Shown here one piece after another: positions 26,919 to 41,275 of a DNA stretch of 64,000 bases; the stretch's first letter is position 1, and every line of letters starts with the position of its first letter. Under the pieces are notes generated by a model. The model was not told the origin of the DNA. It made no database searches and worked only from the letters and a program-made list of their open reading frames with translations. The position numbers and the translations under genes were made by a program. The stretch comes from Euonymus europaeus (lineage: Eukaryota; Streptophyta; Magnoliopsida; Celastrales; Celastraceae), in contig OY756970.1 of the NCBI GenBank assembly GCA_963580455.1, positions 7,936,001 to 8,000,000 of the forward strand, in the 5' to 3' direction.

Positions 26919-29900
26919 CGATGCCAAAACCTCAACTTTCTATGACAAATGGACAAAACTGTTTAAAGCTCCTCCGTAGAGTGAGTTGAGCAACTTCGGA
27001 CTATCTAAGTTGCTCGGTGTACACTTTTTATTGTTCTTCTATGTCAAATTTTACGAGTATATGCTTCCTAGATTATTTCGATGCCAAAACTCCAACTTTC
27101 AATGACAAATGGAGAAAACCGTTAAAAGATCCTCCATAGAGATAGTTGAGGAACTTCGAATCATCAAAGTTGCTCGGTGTACACCTTTTATTGTTCTTCT
27201 ATGTCAAATTTTACGAGTATAAGCTTCCTAGATTATTTCGATGCCAAAACCACAACATTCGATGACAAATGGACAAAACCGTTTAAAGCACCTCTATACA
27301 GTGAGTTGAGCAACTACGGACTATCAAAGTTGCTCGGTGTACACTTTTTATTGTTCTTCTATTTCAAATTTTACGAGCTTAAGCTTCTTAGATTATTTCG
27401 ATGTCAAAATCCAAACTTTCTATGACAAATGGACAAAACCGTTTAAAGCTCCTCCAGAGAGTGAGTTGAGCAACTTCGGACTATCAAAGTTGCTCGATGT
27501 ACACTTTTTATTGTTCTTCTATGTCAAATTTTACGAGTATATGCTTCCTAGATTATTTTGATGCCAATACCCCAACTTTCAATGACAAATGGACAAAACC
27601 GTTAAAAGCTCCTCTATAGAGTGAGTTGAGCAACCAGGGACTATCAAAGTTGCTCGGTGTACACTTTTTATTGTTCTTCTATGTCAAATTTTACGAGTAT
27701 AAGCTTCCTAGATTATTTCGATGCCAAAACCCCAACTTTCTATGACAAATGGACAAAACCGTTTAAAGCTCCTCCATAGAGTGAGTTGAGCAACTTCGGA
27801 CTATCAAAGTTGCTCGATGTACACTTTTTATTGTTCTTCTATGTCAAATTTTACGAGTATATGCTTCCTAGATTATTTCGATGGCACAATCCCAACTTTC
27901 TATGAAAAATGGACAAAACCGTTAAAAGCTCCTCCATAGAGTTAGTTGAGCAACTACGGACTATCAAAGTTGCTCGGTGTACAGTTTTTATTGTTCTTCT
28001 ATGTCAAAATTTACGAGTAGAAGCTTCCTAGATTATTTCGATGGCACAATCCCAACTTTCTATGAAAAATGGGCCAAATCGTTTAAAGCTCCTCCATAGA
28101 GTGAGTTGAGCAACTTCGGACTATCAAAGTTGCTCGTTGTACACTTTTTATTGTTCTTCTATATCAAATTTTACGAGTATAAGCTTTCTAGATTATTTCG
28201 ATGCCAAAACCCCAACTTTCTATGACAAATGGAGAAAACCGTTAAAAGATCCTCCATAGAGATAGTTGAGGAACTTCGAATCATCAAAGTTACTCGGTGT
28301 ACACTTTTTATTGTTCTTCTATGTCAAATTTTACGAGTATAAGCTTCCTTGATTATTTCGATGCGAAAACACCAACTTTATAAGACAAATGGACAAAAAC
28401 GTTAAAAGATCCTCCATAGAGATAGTTGAGGAACTTCGAATCATCAAAGTTGCTCGGTGTACACTTTTTATTGTTCTTCTATGTCAAATTTTACGAGTAT
28501 AAGCTTCCTAGATTATTTCGATGCCAAAACCCCAACATTCGATGACAAATGGACAAAACCGTTTAAAGCTCCTCTATAGAGTGAGTTGAGCAACTTCGGA
28601 CTATCAAAATTGCTCGGTGTACACTTTTTATCGTTCTTCTATGTCAAATTTTACGAGTATAAGCTTCCTAGATTGTTTCGATGCCAAAACCCCAACTTTC
28701 TATGACAAATGGACAAAACCGTTTAAAGCTCCTCCCTAGAGTGAGTTGAGCAACTTCGGACTATCAAAGTTGCTCGGTGTACACTTTTTATCGTTCTTCT
28801 ATGTCAAATTTTACGAGTATAAGCTTCCTAGATTGTTTCGATGCCAAAACCCCAACTTTCTATGCAAATGGACAAAACCGTTTAAAGCTCCTCCGTAGAG
28901 TGAGTTGAGCAACTACGGACTATCAAAGTTGCTCGGTGTACAGTTTTTATTGTTCTTCTATGTCAAATTTTACGAGTACAAGCTTCCTAGATTATTTCGA
29001 TGGCACAATCCCAACTTTCTATGAAAAATGGACAAAATCGTCTAAAGCTCCTCCATAGAGTTACTTGAGCAACTTCGGACTATCAAAGTTGCTCGTTGTA
29101 CACTTTTTATTGTTCTTCTATACCAAATTTTACGAGTATAAGCTTCCTAGATTATTTCGATGCGAAAACCCCAACTTTCTATGACAAATGGACAAAACCG
29201 TTAAAAGATCCTCCATGGAGATAGTTGAGGAACTTCAAATCATCAAAGTTGCTCGGTGTACACTTTTTATTGTTCTTGTATGTCAAATTTTACGAGTATA
29301 AGCTTCCTAGATTATTTTGATGCGAAAACACCAACTTTATAGGACAAATGGACAAAAACGTTAAAAGATCCTCCATAGAGATAGTTGAGGAACTTCGAAT
29401 CATCAAAGTTGCTCGCTGTACACTTTTTATTGTTCTTCTATGTCGAATTTTACGAGTATAAGCTTCCTAGATTATTTCGATGACAAAACCCCAACATTCG
29501 ATGACAAATGGACAAAACCGTTTAAAGCTCCTCTATAGAGTGAGTTGAGCAACTTCGGACTATCAAAATTGCTCGGTGTACACTTTTTATCGTTCTTCTA
29601 TGAAAAATTTTACGAGTATAAGCTTCCTAGATTGTTTCGATGCCAAAACCCCAACTTTCTATGACAAATGGACAAAACCGTTTAAAGCTCCTCCGTAGAG
29701 TGAGTTGAGCAACTTCGGACTATCAAAGTTGCTCGGTGTACACTTTTTATTGTTCTTCTATGTCAAATTTTACGAGTATAAGCTTTCTAGATTATTTGGA
29801 TGCCAAAACCCCAACTTTCTTATGACAAATGGATAAAACCGTTTATAGCTCCCCCATAGAGTGAGTTGAGCAACTTCGGACTATCAAAGTTGCTCAGTGT

Positions 29901-30276
29901 ACACTTTTTATTGTTCTTCTATGTCAAATTTCACGAGCATAAGCTTCCTAGATTATTTCGATGCCAAAACCCCAACTTTCTATGACAAATGGACAAAACC
30001 GCTTAAAGCTCTATATAGAGTTAGTTGTGAAACAACGGACATCAAAGTTGCTCAGTGTACACTTTTTACTGTTCTTCTATTTCAAATTTTACGAGTATAA
30101 GCTTCCTAGATTATTTCGATGTCAAAACCCCAACTTTCTATGACAAATGGACAAAACCGTTTAAAGCTCATCCATAGAGTGAGTTGAGCAACTTCGGACT
30201 ATCAAAGTTGCTCGATGTACACTTTTTATTTTTCTTCTATGTTAAATTTTACGAGTATATGCTTCGTAGATTATTA
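26919..30276. repeat. Region IV: 3358-bp 21-mer HOR, copy 2
   Basis: Practically identical to copy 1 across 3358 bp. Such identity in an array whose left part shows about 0.6% divergence between tandem copies implies a very recent duplication, or an assembly duplication that should be excluded. Confidence 0.92.
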
Positions 30277-31920
30277 CGATGCCAAAACCTCAACTTTCTA
30301 TGACAAATGGACAAAACTGTTTAAAGCTCCTCCGTAGAGTGAGTTGAGCAACTTCGGACTATCTAAGTTGCTCGGTGTACACTTTTTATTGTTCTTCTAT
30401 GTCAAATTTTACGAGTATATGCTTCCTAGATTATTTCGATGCCAAAACTCCAACTTTCAATGACAAATGGAGAAAACCGTTAAAAGATCCTCCATAGAGA
30501 TAGTTGAGGAACTTCGAATCATCAAAGTTGCTCGGTGTACACCTTTTATTGTTCTTCTATGTCAAATTTTACGAGTATAAGCTTCCTAGATTATTTCGAT
30601 GCCAAAACCACAACATTCGATGACAAATGGACAAAACCGTTTAAAGCACCTCTATACAGTGAGTTGAGCAACTACGGACTATCAAAGTTGCTCGGTGTAC
30701 ACTTTTTATTGTTCTTCTATTTCAAATTTTACGAGCTTAAGCTTCTTAGATTATTTCGATGTCAAAATCCAAACTTTCTATGACAAATGGACAAAACCGT
30801 TTAAAGCTCCTCCAGAGAGTGAGTTGAGCAACTTCGGACTATCAAAGTTGCTCGATGTACACTTTTTATTGTTCTTCTATGTCAAATTTTACGAGTATAT
30901 GCTTCCTAGATTATTTTGATGCCAATACCCCAACTTTCAATGACAAATGGACAAAACCGTTAAAAGCTCCTCTATAGAGTGAGTTGAGCAACCAGGGACT
31001 ATCAAAGTTGCTCGGTGTACACTTTTTATTGTTCTTCTATGTCAAATTTTACGAGTATAAGCTTCCTAGATTATTTCGATGCCAAAACCCCAACTTTCTA
31101 TGACAAATGGACAAAACCGTTTAAAGCTCCTCCATAGAGTGAGTTGAGCAACTTCGGACTATCAAAGTTGCTCGATGTACACTTTTTATTGTTCTTCTAT
31201 GTCAAATTTTACGAGTATATGCTTCCTAGATTATTTCGATGGCACAATCCCAACTTTCTATGAAAAATGGACAAAACCGTTAAAAGCTCCTCCATAGAGT
31301 TAGTTGAGCAACTACGGACTATCAAAGTTGCTCGGTGTACAGTTTTTATTGTTCTTCTATGTCAAAATTTACGAGTAGAAGCTTCCTAGATTATTTCGAT
31401 GGCACAATCCCAACTTTCTATGAAAAATGGGCCAAATCGTTTAAAGCTCCTCCATAGAGTGAGTTGAGCAACTTCGGACTATCAAAGTTGCTCGTTGTAC
31501 ACTTTTTATTGTTCTTCTATATCAAATTTTACGAGTATAAGCTTTCTAGATTATTTCGATGCCAAAACCCCAACTTTCTATGACAAATGGAGAAAACCGT
31601 TAAAAGATCCTCCATAGAGATAGTTGAGGAACTTCGAATCATCAAAGTTACTCGGTGTACACTTTTTATTGTTCTTCTATGTCAAATTTTACGAGTATAA
31701 GCTTCCTTGATTATTTCGATGCGAAAACACCAACTTTATAAGACAAATGGACAAAAACGTTAAAAGATCCTCCATAGAGATAGTTGAGGAACTTCGAATC
31801 ATCAAAGTTGCTCGGTGTACACTTTTTATTGTTCTTCTATGTCAAATTTTACGAGTATAAGCTTCCTAGATTATTTCGATGCCAAAACCCCAACATTCGA
31901 TGACAAATGGACAAAACCGT
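30277..31920. repeat. Region IV: 21-mer HOR, partial copy 3 and switch point
   Basis: Follows copy 2 until about 31920. It then changes to 'ccgttcaaagctcc', 'ctataaagtg', 'caaccttctatg' and 'ctcgctagag', the variant set seen at 21361-21540 and throughout regions V and VI. This is a clear recombination junction between two HOR families. Confidence 0.85.
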
Positions 31921-34559
31921 TCAAAGCTCCTCTATAAAGTGAGTTGAGCAACTTCGGACTATCAAAATTGCTCGGTGTACACTTTTTATCGTTCTTCTAT
32001 GTCAAATTTTACGAGTATAAGCTTCCTAGATTGTTTCGATGCCAAAACCCCAACCTTCTATGACAAATGGACAAAACCGTTTAAAGCTCCTCGCTAGAGT
32101 GAGTTGAGCAACTTCGGACTATCAAAGTTGCTCGGTGTACACTTTTTATCGTTCTTCTATGTCAAATTTTACGAGTATAAGCTTCATAGATTGTTTCGAT
32201 GCCAAAACCCCAACTTTCTATGCAAATGGACAAAACCGTTTAAAGCTCCTCCGTAGAGTGAGTTGAGCAACTACGGACTATCAAAGTTGCTCGGTGTACA
32301 GTTTTTATTGTTCTTCTATGTCAAATTTTACGAGTACAAGCTTCCTAGATTATTTCGATGGCACAATCCCAACTTTCTATGAAAAATGGACAAAATCGTC
32401 TAAAGCTCCTCCATAGAGTTACTTGAGCAACTTCGGACTATCAAAGTTGCTCGTTGTACACTTTTTATTGTTCTTCTATACCAAATTTTACGAGTATAAG
32501 CTTCCTAGATTATTTCGATGCCAAAACCCCAACTTTCTATGACAAATGGACAAAACCGTTAAAAGATCCTCCATAGAGATAGTTGAGGAACTTCAAATCA
32601 TCAAAGTTGCTCGGTGTACACTTTTTATTGTTCTTCTATGTCAAATTTTACGAGTATAAGCTTCCTAGATTATTTTGATGCGAAAACACCAACTTTATAA
32701 GACAAATGGACAAAAACGTTAAAAGATCCTCCATAGAGATAGTTGAGGAACTTCGAATCATCAAAGTTGCTCGGTGTACACTTTTTATTGTTCTTCTATG
32801 TCAAATTTTACGAGTATAAGCTTCCTAGATTATTTCGATGCCAAAACCCCAACATTCGATGACAAATGGACAAAACCGTTTAAAGCTCCTCTATAGAGTG
32901 AGTTGAGCAACTTCGGACTATCAAAATTGCTCGGTGTACACTTTTTATCGTTCTTCTATGAAAAATTTTACGAGTATAAGCTTCCTAGATTGTTTCGATG
33001 CCAAAACCCCAACTTTCTATGACAAATGGACAAAACCGTTTAAAGATCCTCCGTAGAGTGAGTTGAGCAACTTCGGACTATCAAAGTTGCTCGGTGTACA
33101 CTTTTTATTGTTCTTCTATGTCAAATTTTACGAGTATAAGCTTCCTAGATTATTTCGATGCCAAAACCCCAACTTTCTATGACAAATGGACAAAACCGTT
33201 TAAAGCTCCTCCATAGAGTGAGTTGAGCAACTTCGGACTATCAAAGTTGCTCGATGTACACTTTTTATTGTTCTTCTATGTCAAATTTTACGAGTATATG
33301 CTTCCTAGATTATTTCGATGGCACAATCCCAACTTTCTATGAAAAATGGACAAAACCGTTAAAAGCTCCTCCATAGAGTTAGTTGAGCAACTACGGACTA
33401 TTAAAGTTGCTCGGTGTACAGTTTTTATTGTTCTTCTATGTCAAAATTTACGAGTAGAAGTTCCTAGATTATTTCGATGGCACAATCCCAACTTTCTATG
33501 AAAAATGGGCCAAATCGTTTAAAGCTCCTCCATAGAGTGAGTTGAGCAACTTCGGACTATCAAAGTTGCTCGTTGTACACTTTTTATTGTTCTTCTATAT
33601 CAAATTTTACGAGTATAAGCTTTCTAGATTATTTCGATGCCAAAACCCCAACTTTCTATGACAAATGGAGAAAACCGTTAAAAGATCCTCCATAGAGATA
33701 GTTGAGGAACTTCGAATCATCAAAGTTACTCGGTGTACACTTTTTATTGTTCTTCTATGTCAAATTTTACGAGTATAAGCTTCCTTGATTATTTCGATGC
33801 GAAAACACCAACTTTATAAGACAAATGGACAAAAACGTTAAAAGATCCTCCATAGAGATAGTTGAGGAACTTCGAATCATCAAAGTTGCTCGGTGTACAC
33901 TTTTTATTGTTCTTCTATGTCAAATTTTACGAGTATAAGCTTCCTAGATTATTTCGATGCCAAAACCCCAACATTCGATGACAAATGGACAAAACCGTTT
34001 AAAGCTCCTCTATAGAGTGAGTTGAGCAACTTCGGACTATCAAAATTGCTCGGTGTACACTTTTTATCGTTCTTCTATGTCAAATTTTACGAGTATAAGC
34101 TTCCTAGATTGTTTCGATGCCAAAACCCCAACCTTCTATGACAAATGGACAAAACCGTTTAAAGCTCCTCGCTAGAGTGAGTTGAGCAACTTCGGACTAT
34201 CAAAGTTGCTCGGTGTACACTTTTTATCGTTCTTGTATGTCAAATTTTACGAGTATAAGCTTCATAGATTGTTTCGATGCCAAAACCCCAACTTTCTATG
34301 CAAATGGACAAAACCGTTTAAAGCTCCTCCGTAGAGTGAGTTGAGCAACTACGGACTATCAAAGTTGCTCGGTGTACAGTTTTTATTGTTCTTCTATGTC
34401 AAATTTTACGAGTACAAGCTTCCTAGATTATTTCGATGGCACAATCCCAACTTTCTATGAAAAATGGACAAAATCGTCTAAAGCTCCTCCATAGAGTTAC
34501 TTGAGCAACTTCGGAGTATCAAAGTTGCTCGTTGTACACTTTTTATTGTTCTTCTATAC

Positions 34560-37500
34560 CAAATTTTACGAGTATAAGCTTCCTAGATTATTTCGATGCC
34601 AAAACCCCAACTTTCTATGACAAATGGACAAAACCGTTAAAAGATCCTCCATAGAGATAGTTGAGGAACTTCAAATCATCAAAGTTGCTCGGTGTACACT
34701 TTTTATTGTTCTTCTATGTCAAATTTTACGAGTATAAGCTTCCTAGATTATTTTGATGCGAAAACACCAACTTTATAAGACAAATGGACAAAAACGTTAA
34801 AAGATCCTCCATAGAGATAGTTGAGGAACTTCGAATCATCAAAGTTGCTCGGTGTACAGTTTTTATTGTTCTTCTATGTCAAATTTTACGAGTATAAGCT
34901 TCCTAGATTATTTCGATGCCAAAACCCCAACATTCGATGAGAAATGGACAAAACCGTTTAAAGCTCCTCTATAGAGTGAGTTGAGCTACTTCGGACTATC
35001 AAAATTGCTCGGTGTACACTTTTTATCGTTCTTCTATGAAAAATTTTACGAGTATAAGCTTCCTAGATTGTTTCGATGCCAAAACCCCAACTTTCTATGA
35101 CAAATGGACAAAACCGTTTAAAGATCCTCCGTAGAGTGAGTTGAGCAACTTCGGACTATCAAAGTTGCTCGGTGTACACTTTTTATTGTTCTTCTATGTC
35201 AAATTTTACGAGTATAAGCTTCCTAGATTATTTCGATGCCAAAACCCCAACTTTCTATGACAAATGGACAAAACCGTTTAAAGCTCCTCCATAGAGTGAG
35301 TTGAGCAACTTCGGACTATCAAAGTTGCTCGATGTACACTTTTTATTGTTCTTCTATGTCAAATTTTACGAGTATATGCTTCCTAGATTATTTCGATGGC
35401 ACAATCCCAACTTTCTATGAAAAATGGACAAAACCGTTAAAAGCTCCTCCATAGAGTTAGTTGAGCAACTACGGACTATCAAAGTTGCTCGGTGTACAGT
35501 TTTTATTGTTCTTCTATGTCAAAATTTACGAGTAGAAGCTTCCTAGATTATTTCGATGGCACAATCCCAACTTTCTATGAAAAATGGGCCAAATCGTTTA
35601 AAGCTCCTCCATAGAGTGAGTTGAGCAACTTCGGACTATCAAAGTTGCTCGTTGTACACTTTTTATTGTTCTTCTATATCAAATTTTACGAGTATAAGCT
35701 TTCTAGATTATTTCGATGCCAAAACCCCAACTTTGTATGACAAATGGAGAAAACCGTTAAAAGATCCTCCATAGAGATTGTTGAGGAACTTCGAATCATC
35801 AAAGTTACTCGGTGTACACTTTTTATTGTTCTTCTATGTCAAATTTTACGAGTATAAGCTTCCTAGATTATTTCGATGCCAAAACCCCAACATTCGATGA
35901 CAAATGGACAAAACCGTTTAAAGCTCCTCTATAGAGTGAGTTGAGCAACTTCGGACTATCAAAATTGCTCGGTGTACACTTTTTATCGTTCTTCTATGTC
36001 AAATTTTACGAGTATAAGCTTCCTAGATTGTTTTGATGCCAAAACCCCAACCTTCTATGACAAATGGACAAAACCGTTTAAAGCTCCTCGCTAGAGTGAG
36101 TTGAGCAACTTCGGACTATCAAAGTTGCTCGGTGTACACTTTTTATCATTCTTCTATGTCAAATTTTACGAGTATAAGCTTCATAGATTGTTTCGATGCC
36201 AAAACCCCAACTTTCTTTGTAAATGGACAAAACCGTTTAAAGCTCCTCCGTAGAGTGAGTTGAGCAACTACGGACTATCAAAGTTGCTCGGTGTACAGTT
36301 TTTATTGTTCTTCTATGTCAAATTTTACGAGTACAAGCTTCCTAGATTATTTCGATGGCACAATCCCAACTTTCTATGAAAAATGGACAAAATCGTCTAA
36401 AGCTCCTCCATAGAGTTACTTGAGCAACTTCGGAGTATCAAAGTTGCTCGTTGTACACTTTTTATTGTTCTTCTATACCAAATTTTACGAGTATAAGCTT
36501 CCTAGATTATTTCGATGCCAAAACCCCAACTTTCTATGACAAATGGACAAAACCGTTAAAAGATCCTCCATAGAGATAGTTGAGGAACTTCAAATCATCA
36601 AAGTTGCTCGGTGTACAATTTTTATTGTTCTTCTATGTCAAATTTTACGAGTATAAGCTTCCTAGATTATTTTGATGCGAAAACACCAACTTTATAAGAC
36701 AAATGGACAAAAACGTTAAAAGATCCTCCATAGAGATAGTTGAGGAACTTCGAATCATCAAAGTTGCTCGGTGTACACTTTTTATTGTTCTTCTATGTCA
36801 AATTTTACGAGTATAAGCTTCCTAGATTATTTCGATGCCAAAACCCCAACATTCGATGACAAATGGACAAAACCGTTTAAAGCTCCTCTATAGAGTGAGT
36901 TGAGCAACTTCGGACTATCAAAATTGCTCGGTGTACACTTTTTATCGTTCTTCTATGAAAAATTTTACGAGTATAAGCTTCCTAGATTGTTTCGATGCCA
37001 AAACCCCAACTTTCTATGACAAATGGACAAAACCGTTTAAAGATCCTCCGTAGAGTGAGTTGAGCAACTTCGGACTATCAAAGTTGCTCGGTGTACACTT
37101 TTTATTGTTCTTCTATGTCAAATTTTACGAGTATAAGCTTCCTAGATTATTTCGATGCCAAAACCCCAACTTTCTATGACAAATGGACAAAACCGTTTAA
37201 AGCTCCTCCATAGAGTGAGTTGAGCAACTTCAGACTATCAAAGTTGCTCGATGTACACTTTTTATTGTTCTTCTATGTCAAATTTTACGAGTATATGCTT
37301 CCTAGATTATTTCGATGGCACAATCACAACTTTCTATGAAAAATGGACAAAACCGTTAAAAGCTCCTCCATAGAGTTTGTTGAGCAACTACGGACTATCA
37401 AAGTTGCTCGGTGTACAGTTTTTATTGTTCTTCTATGTCAAAATTTACGAGTAGAAGCTTCCTAGATTATTTCGATGGCACAATCCCAACTTTCTATGAA

Positions 37501-40185
37501 AAATGGGCCAAATCGTTTAAAGCTCCTCCATAGAGTGAGTTGAGCAACTTCGGACTATCAAAGTTGCTTGTTGTACACTTTTTATTGTTCTTCTATATCA
37601 AATTTTACGAGTATAAGCTTTCTAGATTATTTCGATGCCAAAACCCCAACTTTCTATGACAAATGGAGAAAACCGTTAAAAGATCCTCCATAGAGATAGT
37701 TGAGGAACTTCGAATCATCAAAGTTACTCGGTGTACACTTTTTATTGTTCTTCTATGTCAAATTTTACGAGTATAAGCTTCCCTGATTATTTCGATGCGA
37801 AAACACCAACTTTATAAGACAAATGGACAAAAACGTTAAAAGATCCTCCATAGAGATAGTTGAGGAACTTCGAATCATCAAAGTTGCTCGGTGTACACTT
37901 TTTATTGTTCTTCTATGTCAAATTTTACGAGTATAAGCTTCCTAGATTATTTCGATGCCAAAACCCCAACATTCGATGACAAATGGACAAAACCGTTTAA
38001 AGCTCCTCTATAGAGTGAGTTGAGCAACTTCGGACTATCAAAATTGCTCGGTGTACACTTTTTATCGTTCTTCTATGAAAAATTTTACGAGTATAAGCTT
38101 CCTAGATAGTTTCGATGCCAAAACCCCAACTTTCTATGACAAATGGACAAAACCGTTTAAAGATCCTCCGTAGAGTGAGTTGAGCAACTTCGGACTATCA
38201 AAGTTGCTCGGTGTACACTTTTTATTGTTCTTCTATGTCAAATTTTACGAGTATAAGCTTCCTAGATTATTTCGATGCCAAAACACCAACTTTCTATGAC
38301 AAATGGACAAAACCGTTTAAAGCTCCTCCATAGAGTGAGTTGAGCAACTTCGGACTATCAAAGTTGCTCGATGTACACTTTTTATTGTTCTTCTATGTCA
38401 AATTTTACGAGTATATGCTTCCTAGATTATTTCGATGGCACAATCCCACTTTCTATGAAAAATGGACAAAACCGTTAAAAGCTCCTCCATAGAGTTAGTT
38501 GAGCAACTACGGACTATCAAAGTTGCTCGGTGTACAGTTTTTATTGTTCTTCTATGTCAAAATTTACGAGTAGAAGCTTCCTAGATTATTTCGATGGCAC
38601 AATCCCAACTTTCTATGAAAAATGGGCCAAATCGTTTAAAGCTCCTCCATAGAGTGAGTTGAGCAACTTCGGACTATCAAAGTTGCTCGTTGTACACTTT
38701 TTATTGTTCTTCTATATCAAATTTTACGAGTATAAGCTTTCTAGATTATTTCGATGCCAAAACCCCAACTTTCTATGACAAATGGAGAAAACCGTTAAAA
38801 GATCCTCCATAGAGATAGTTGAGGAACTTCGAATCATCAAAGTTACTCGGTGTACACTTTTTATTGTTCTTCTATGTCAAATTTTACGAGTATAAGCTTC
38901 CTTGATTATTTCGATGCGAAAACACCAACTTTATAAGACAAATGGACAAAAACGTTAAAAGATCCTCCATAGAGATAGTTGAGGAACTTCGAATCATCAA
39001 AGTTGCTCGGTGTACACTTTTTATTGTTCTTCTATGTCAAATTTTACGAGTATAAGCTTCCTAGATTATTTCGATGCCAAAACCCCAACATTCGATGACA
39101 AATGGACAAAACCGTTTAAAGCTCCTCTATAGAGTGAGTTGAGCAACTTCGGACTATCAAAATTGCTCGGTGTACACTTTTTATCGTTCTTCTATGTCAA
39201 ATTTTACGAGTATAAGCTTCCTAGATTGTTTCGATGCCAAAACCCCAACCTTCTATGACAAATGGACAAAACCGTTTAAAGCTCCTCGCTAGAGTGAGTT
39301 GAGCAACTTCGGACTATCAAAGTTGCTCGGTGTACACTTTTTATCGTTCTTCTATGTCAAATTTTACGAGTATAAGCTTCATAGATTGTTTCGATGCCAA
39401 AACCCCAACTTTCTATGCAAATGGACAAAACCGTTTAAAGCTCCTCCGTAGAGTGAGTTGAGCAACTACGGACTATCAAAGTTGCTCGGTGTACAGTTTT
39501 TATTGTTCTTCTATGTCAAATTTTACGAGTATAAGCTTCCTAGATTATTTCGATGGCACAATCCCAACTTTCTATGAAAAATGGACAAAATCGTCTAAAG
39601 CTCCTCCATAGAGTTACTTGAGCAACTTCGGAGTATCAAAGTTGCTCGTTGTACACTTTTTATTGTTCTTCTATACCAAATTTTACGAGTATAAGCTTCC
39701 TAGATTATTTCGATGCCAAAACCCCAACTTTCTATGACAAATGGACAAAACCGTTAAAAGATCCTCCATAGAGATAGTTGAGGAACTTCGAATCATCAAA
39801 GTTACTCGGTGTACACTTTTTATTGTTCTTCTATGTCAAATTTTACGAGTATAAGCTTCCTTGATTATTTCGATGCGAAAACACCAACTTTATAAGACAA
39901 ATGGACAAAAACGTTAAAAGATCCTCCATAGAGATAGTTGAGGAACTTCGAATCATCAAAGTTGCTCGGTGTACACTTTTTATTGTTCTTCTATGTCAAA
40001 TTTTACGAGTATAAGCTTCCTAGATTATTTCGATGCCAAAACCCCAACATTCAATGACAAATGGACAAAACCGTTTAAAGCTCCTCTATAGAGTGAGTTG
40101 AGCAACTTCGGACTATCAAAATTGCTCGGTGTACACTTTTTATCGTTCTTCTATGAAAAATTTTACGAGTATAAGCTTCCTAGAT
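34560..40185. repeat. 5.6-kb segmental duplication, copy 1
   Basis: This 5626-bp segment recurs at 41276-46901, offset 6716 bp (42 monomers less 4 bases). It holds a 12-mer, the 7-mer and most of a 13-mer unit, so the disturbed pattern was copied as a block. Shared rare variants: 'gtgtacagttttt' in a type b monomer (34852), 'gagctacttcgg' (34983), 'gatgagaaatgg', 'ctttgtatgac' (35731), 'tttctttgtaaatgg' (about 36213). I count five differences, at 36245, 36553, 38146, 39362 and 40053. Confidence 0.9.
37505..38623. repeat. 7-mer HOR derivative (1119 bp)
   Basis: In the nomenclature of the 13-mer the order is M3, M4, M5, M12, M13, M1, M2: six monomers (M6-M11) are missing. M6 and M12 are relatives in the two halves of the 13-mer, so exchange between the halves gives this product. 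The total is one base under 1120 because of 'aatcccactttc'. A second copy is at 44221-45339. Confidence 0.85.
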
Positions 40186-41275
40186 AGTTTCGATGCCAAA
40201 ACCCCAACTTTCTATGACAAATGGACAAAACCGTTTAAAGATCCTCCGTAGAGTGAGTTGAGCAACTTCGGACTATCAAAGTTGCTCGGTGTACACTTTT
40301 TATTGTTCTTCTATGTCAAATTTTACGAGTATAAGCTTCCTAGATTATTTCGATGCCAAAACACCAACTTTCTATGACAAATGGACAAAACCGTTTAAAG
40401 CTCCTCCATAGAGTGAGTTGAGCAACTTCGGACTATCAAAGTTGCTCGATGTACACTTTTTATTGTTCTTCTATGTCAAATTTTACGAGTATATGCTTCC
40501 TAGATTATTTCGATGGCACAATCCCACTTTCTATGAAAAATGGACAAAACCGTTAAAAGCTCCTCCATAGAGTTAGTTGAGCAACTACGGACTATCAAAG
40601 TTGCTCGGTGTACAGTTTTTATTGTTCTTCTATGTCAAAATTTACGAGTAGAAGCTTCCTAGATTATTTCGATGGCACAATCCCAACTTTCTATGAAAAA
40701 TGGGCCAAATCGTTTAAAGCTCCTCCATAGAGTGAGTTGAGCAACTTCGGACTATCAAAGTTGCTCGTTGTACACTTTTTATTGTTCTTCTATATCAAAT
40801 TTTACGAGTATAAGCTTTCTAGATTATTTCGATGCCAAAACCCCAACTTTCTATGACAAATGGAGAAAACCGTTAAAAGATCCTCCATAGAGATAGTTGA
40901 GGAACTTCGAATCATCAAAGTTACTCGGTGTACACTTTTTATTGTTCTTCTATGTCAAATTTTACGAGTATAAGCTTCCTTGATTATTTCGATGCGAAAA
41001 CACCAACTTTATAAGACAAATGGACAAAAACGTTAAAAGATCCTCCATAGAGATAGTTGAGGAACTTCGAATCATCAAAGTTACTCGGTGTACACTTTTT
41101 ATTGTTCTTCTATGTCAAATTTTACGAGTATAAGCTTCCTAGATTATTTCGATGCCAAAACACCAACTTTCTATGACAAATGGACAAAACCGTTTAAAGC
41201 TCCTCCATAGAGTGAGTTGAGCAACTTCGGACTATCAAAGTTGCTCGATGTACACTTTTTATTGTTCTTCTATGT
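40186..41275. repeat. Linker between duplication copies
   Basis: About seven monomers. The left part repeats 38108 onward at an offset of 2078 bp ('tagatagtttcg', 'aatcccactttc'). At 41041-41275 a type b monomer with 'gttactcgg' runs directly into 'caaaacaccaactttctatgac' and an M1-like monomer, a novel junction that gives the 10-mer (1600-bp) unit. Confidence 0.75.
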
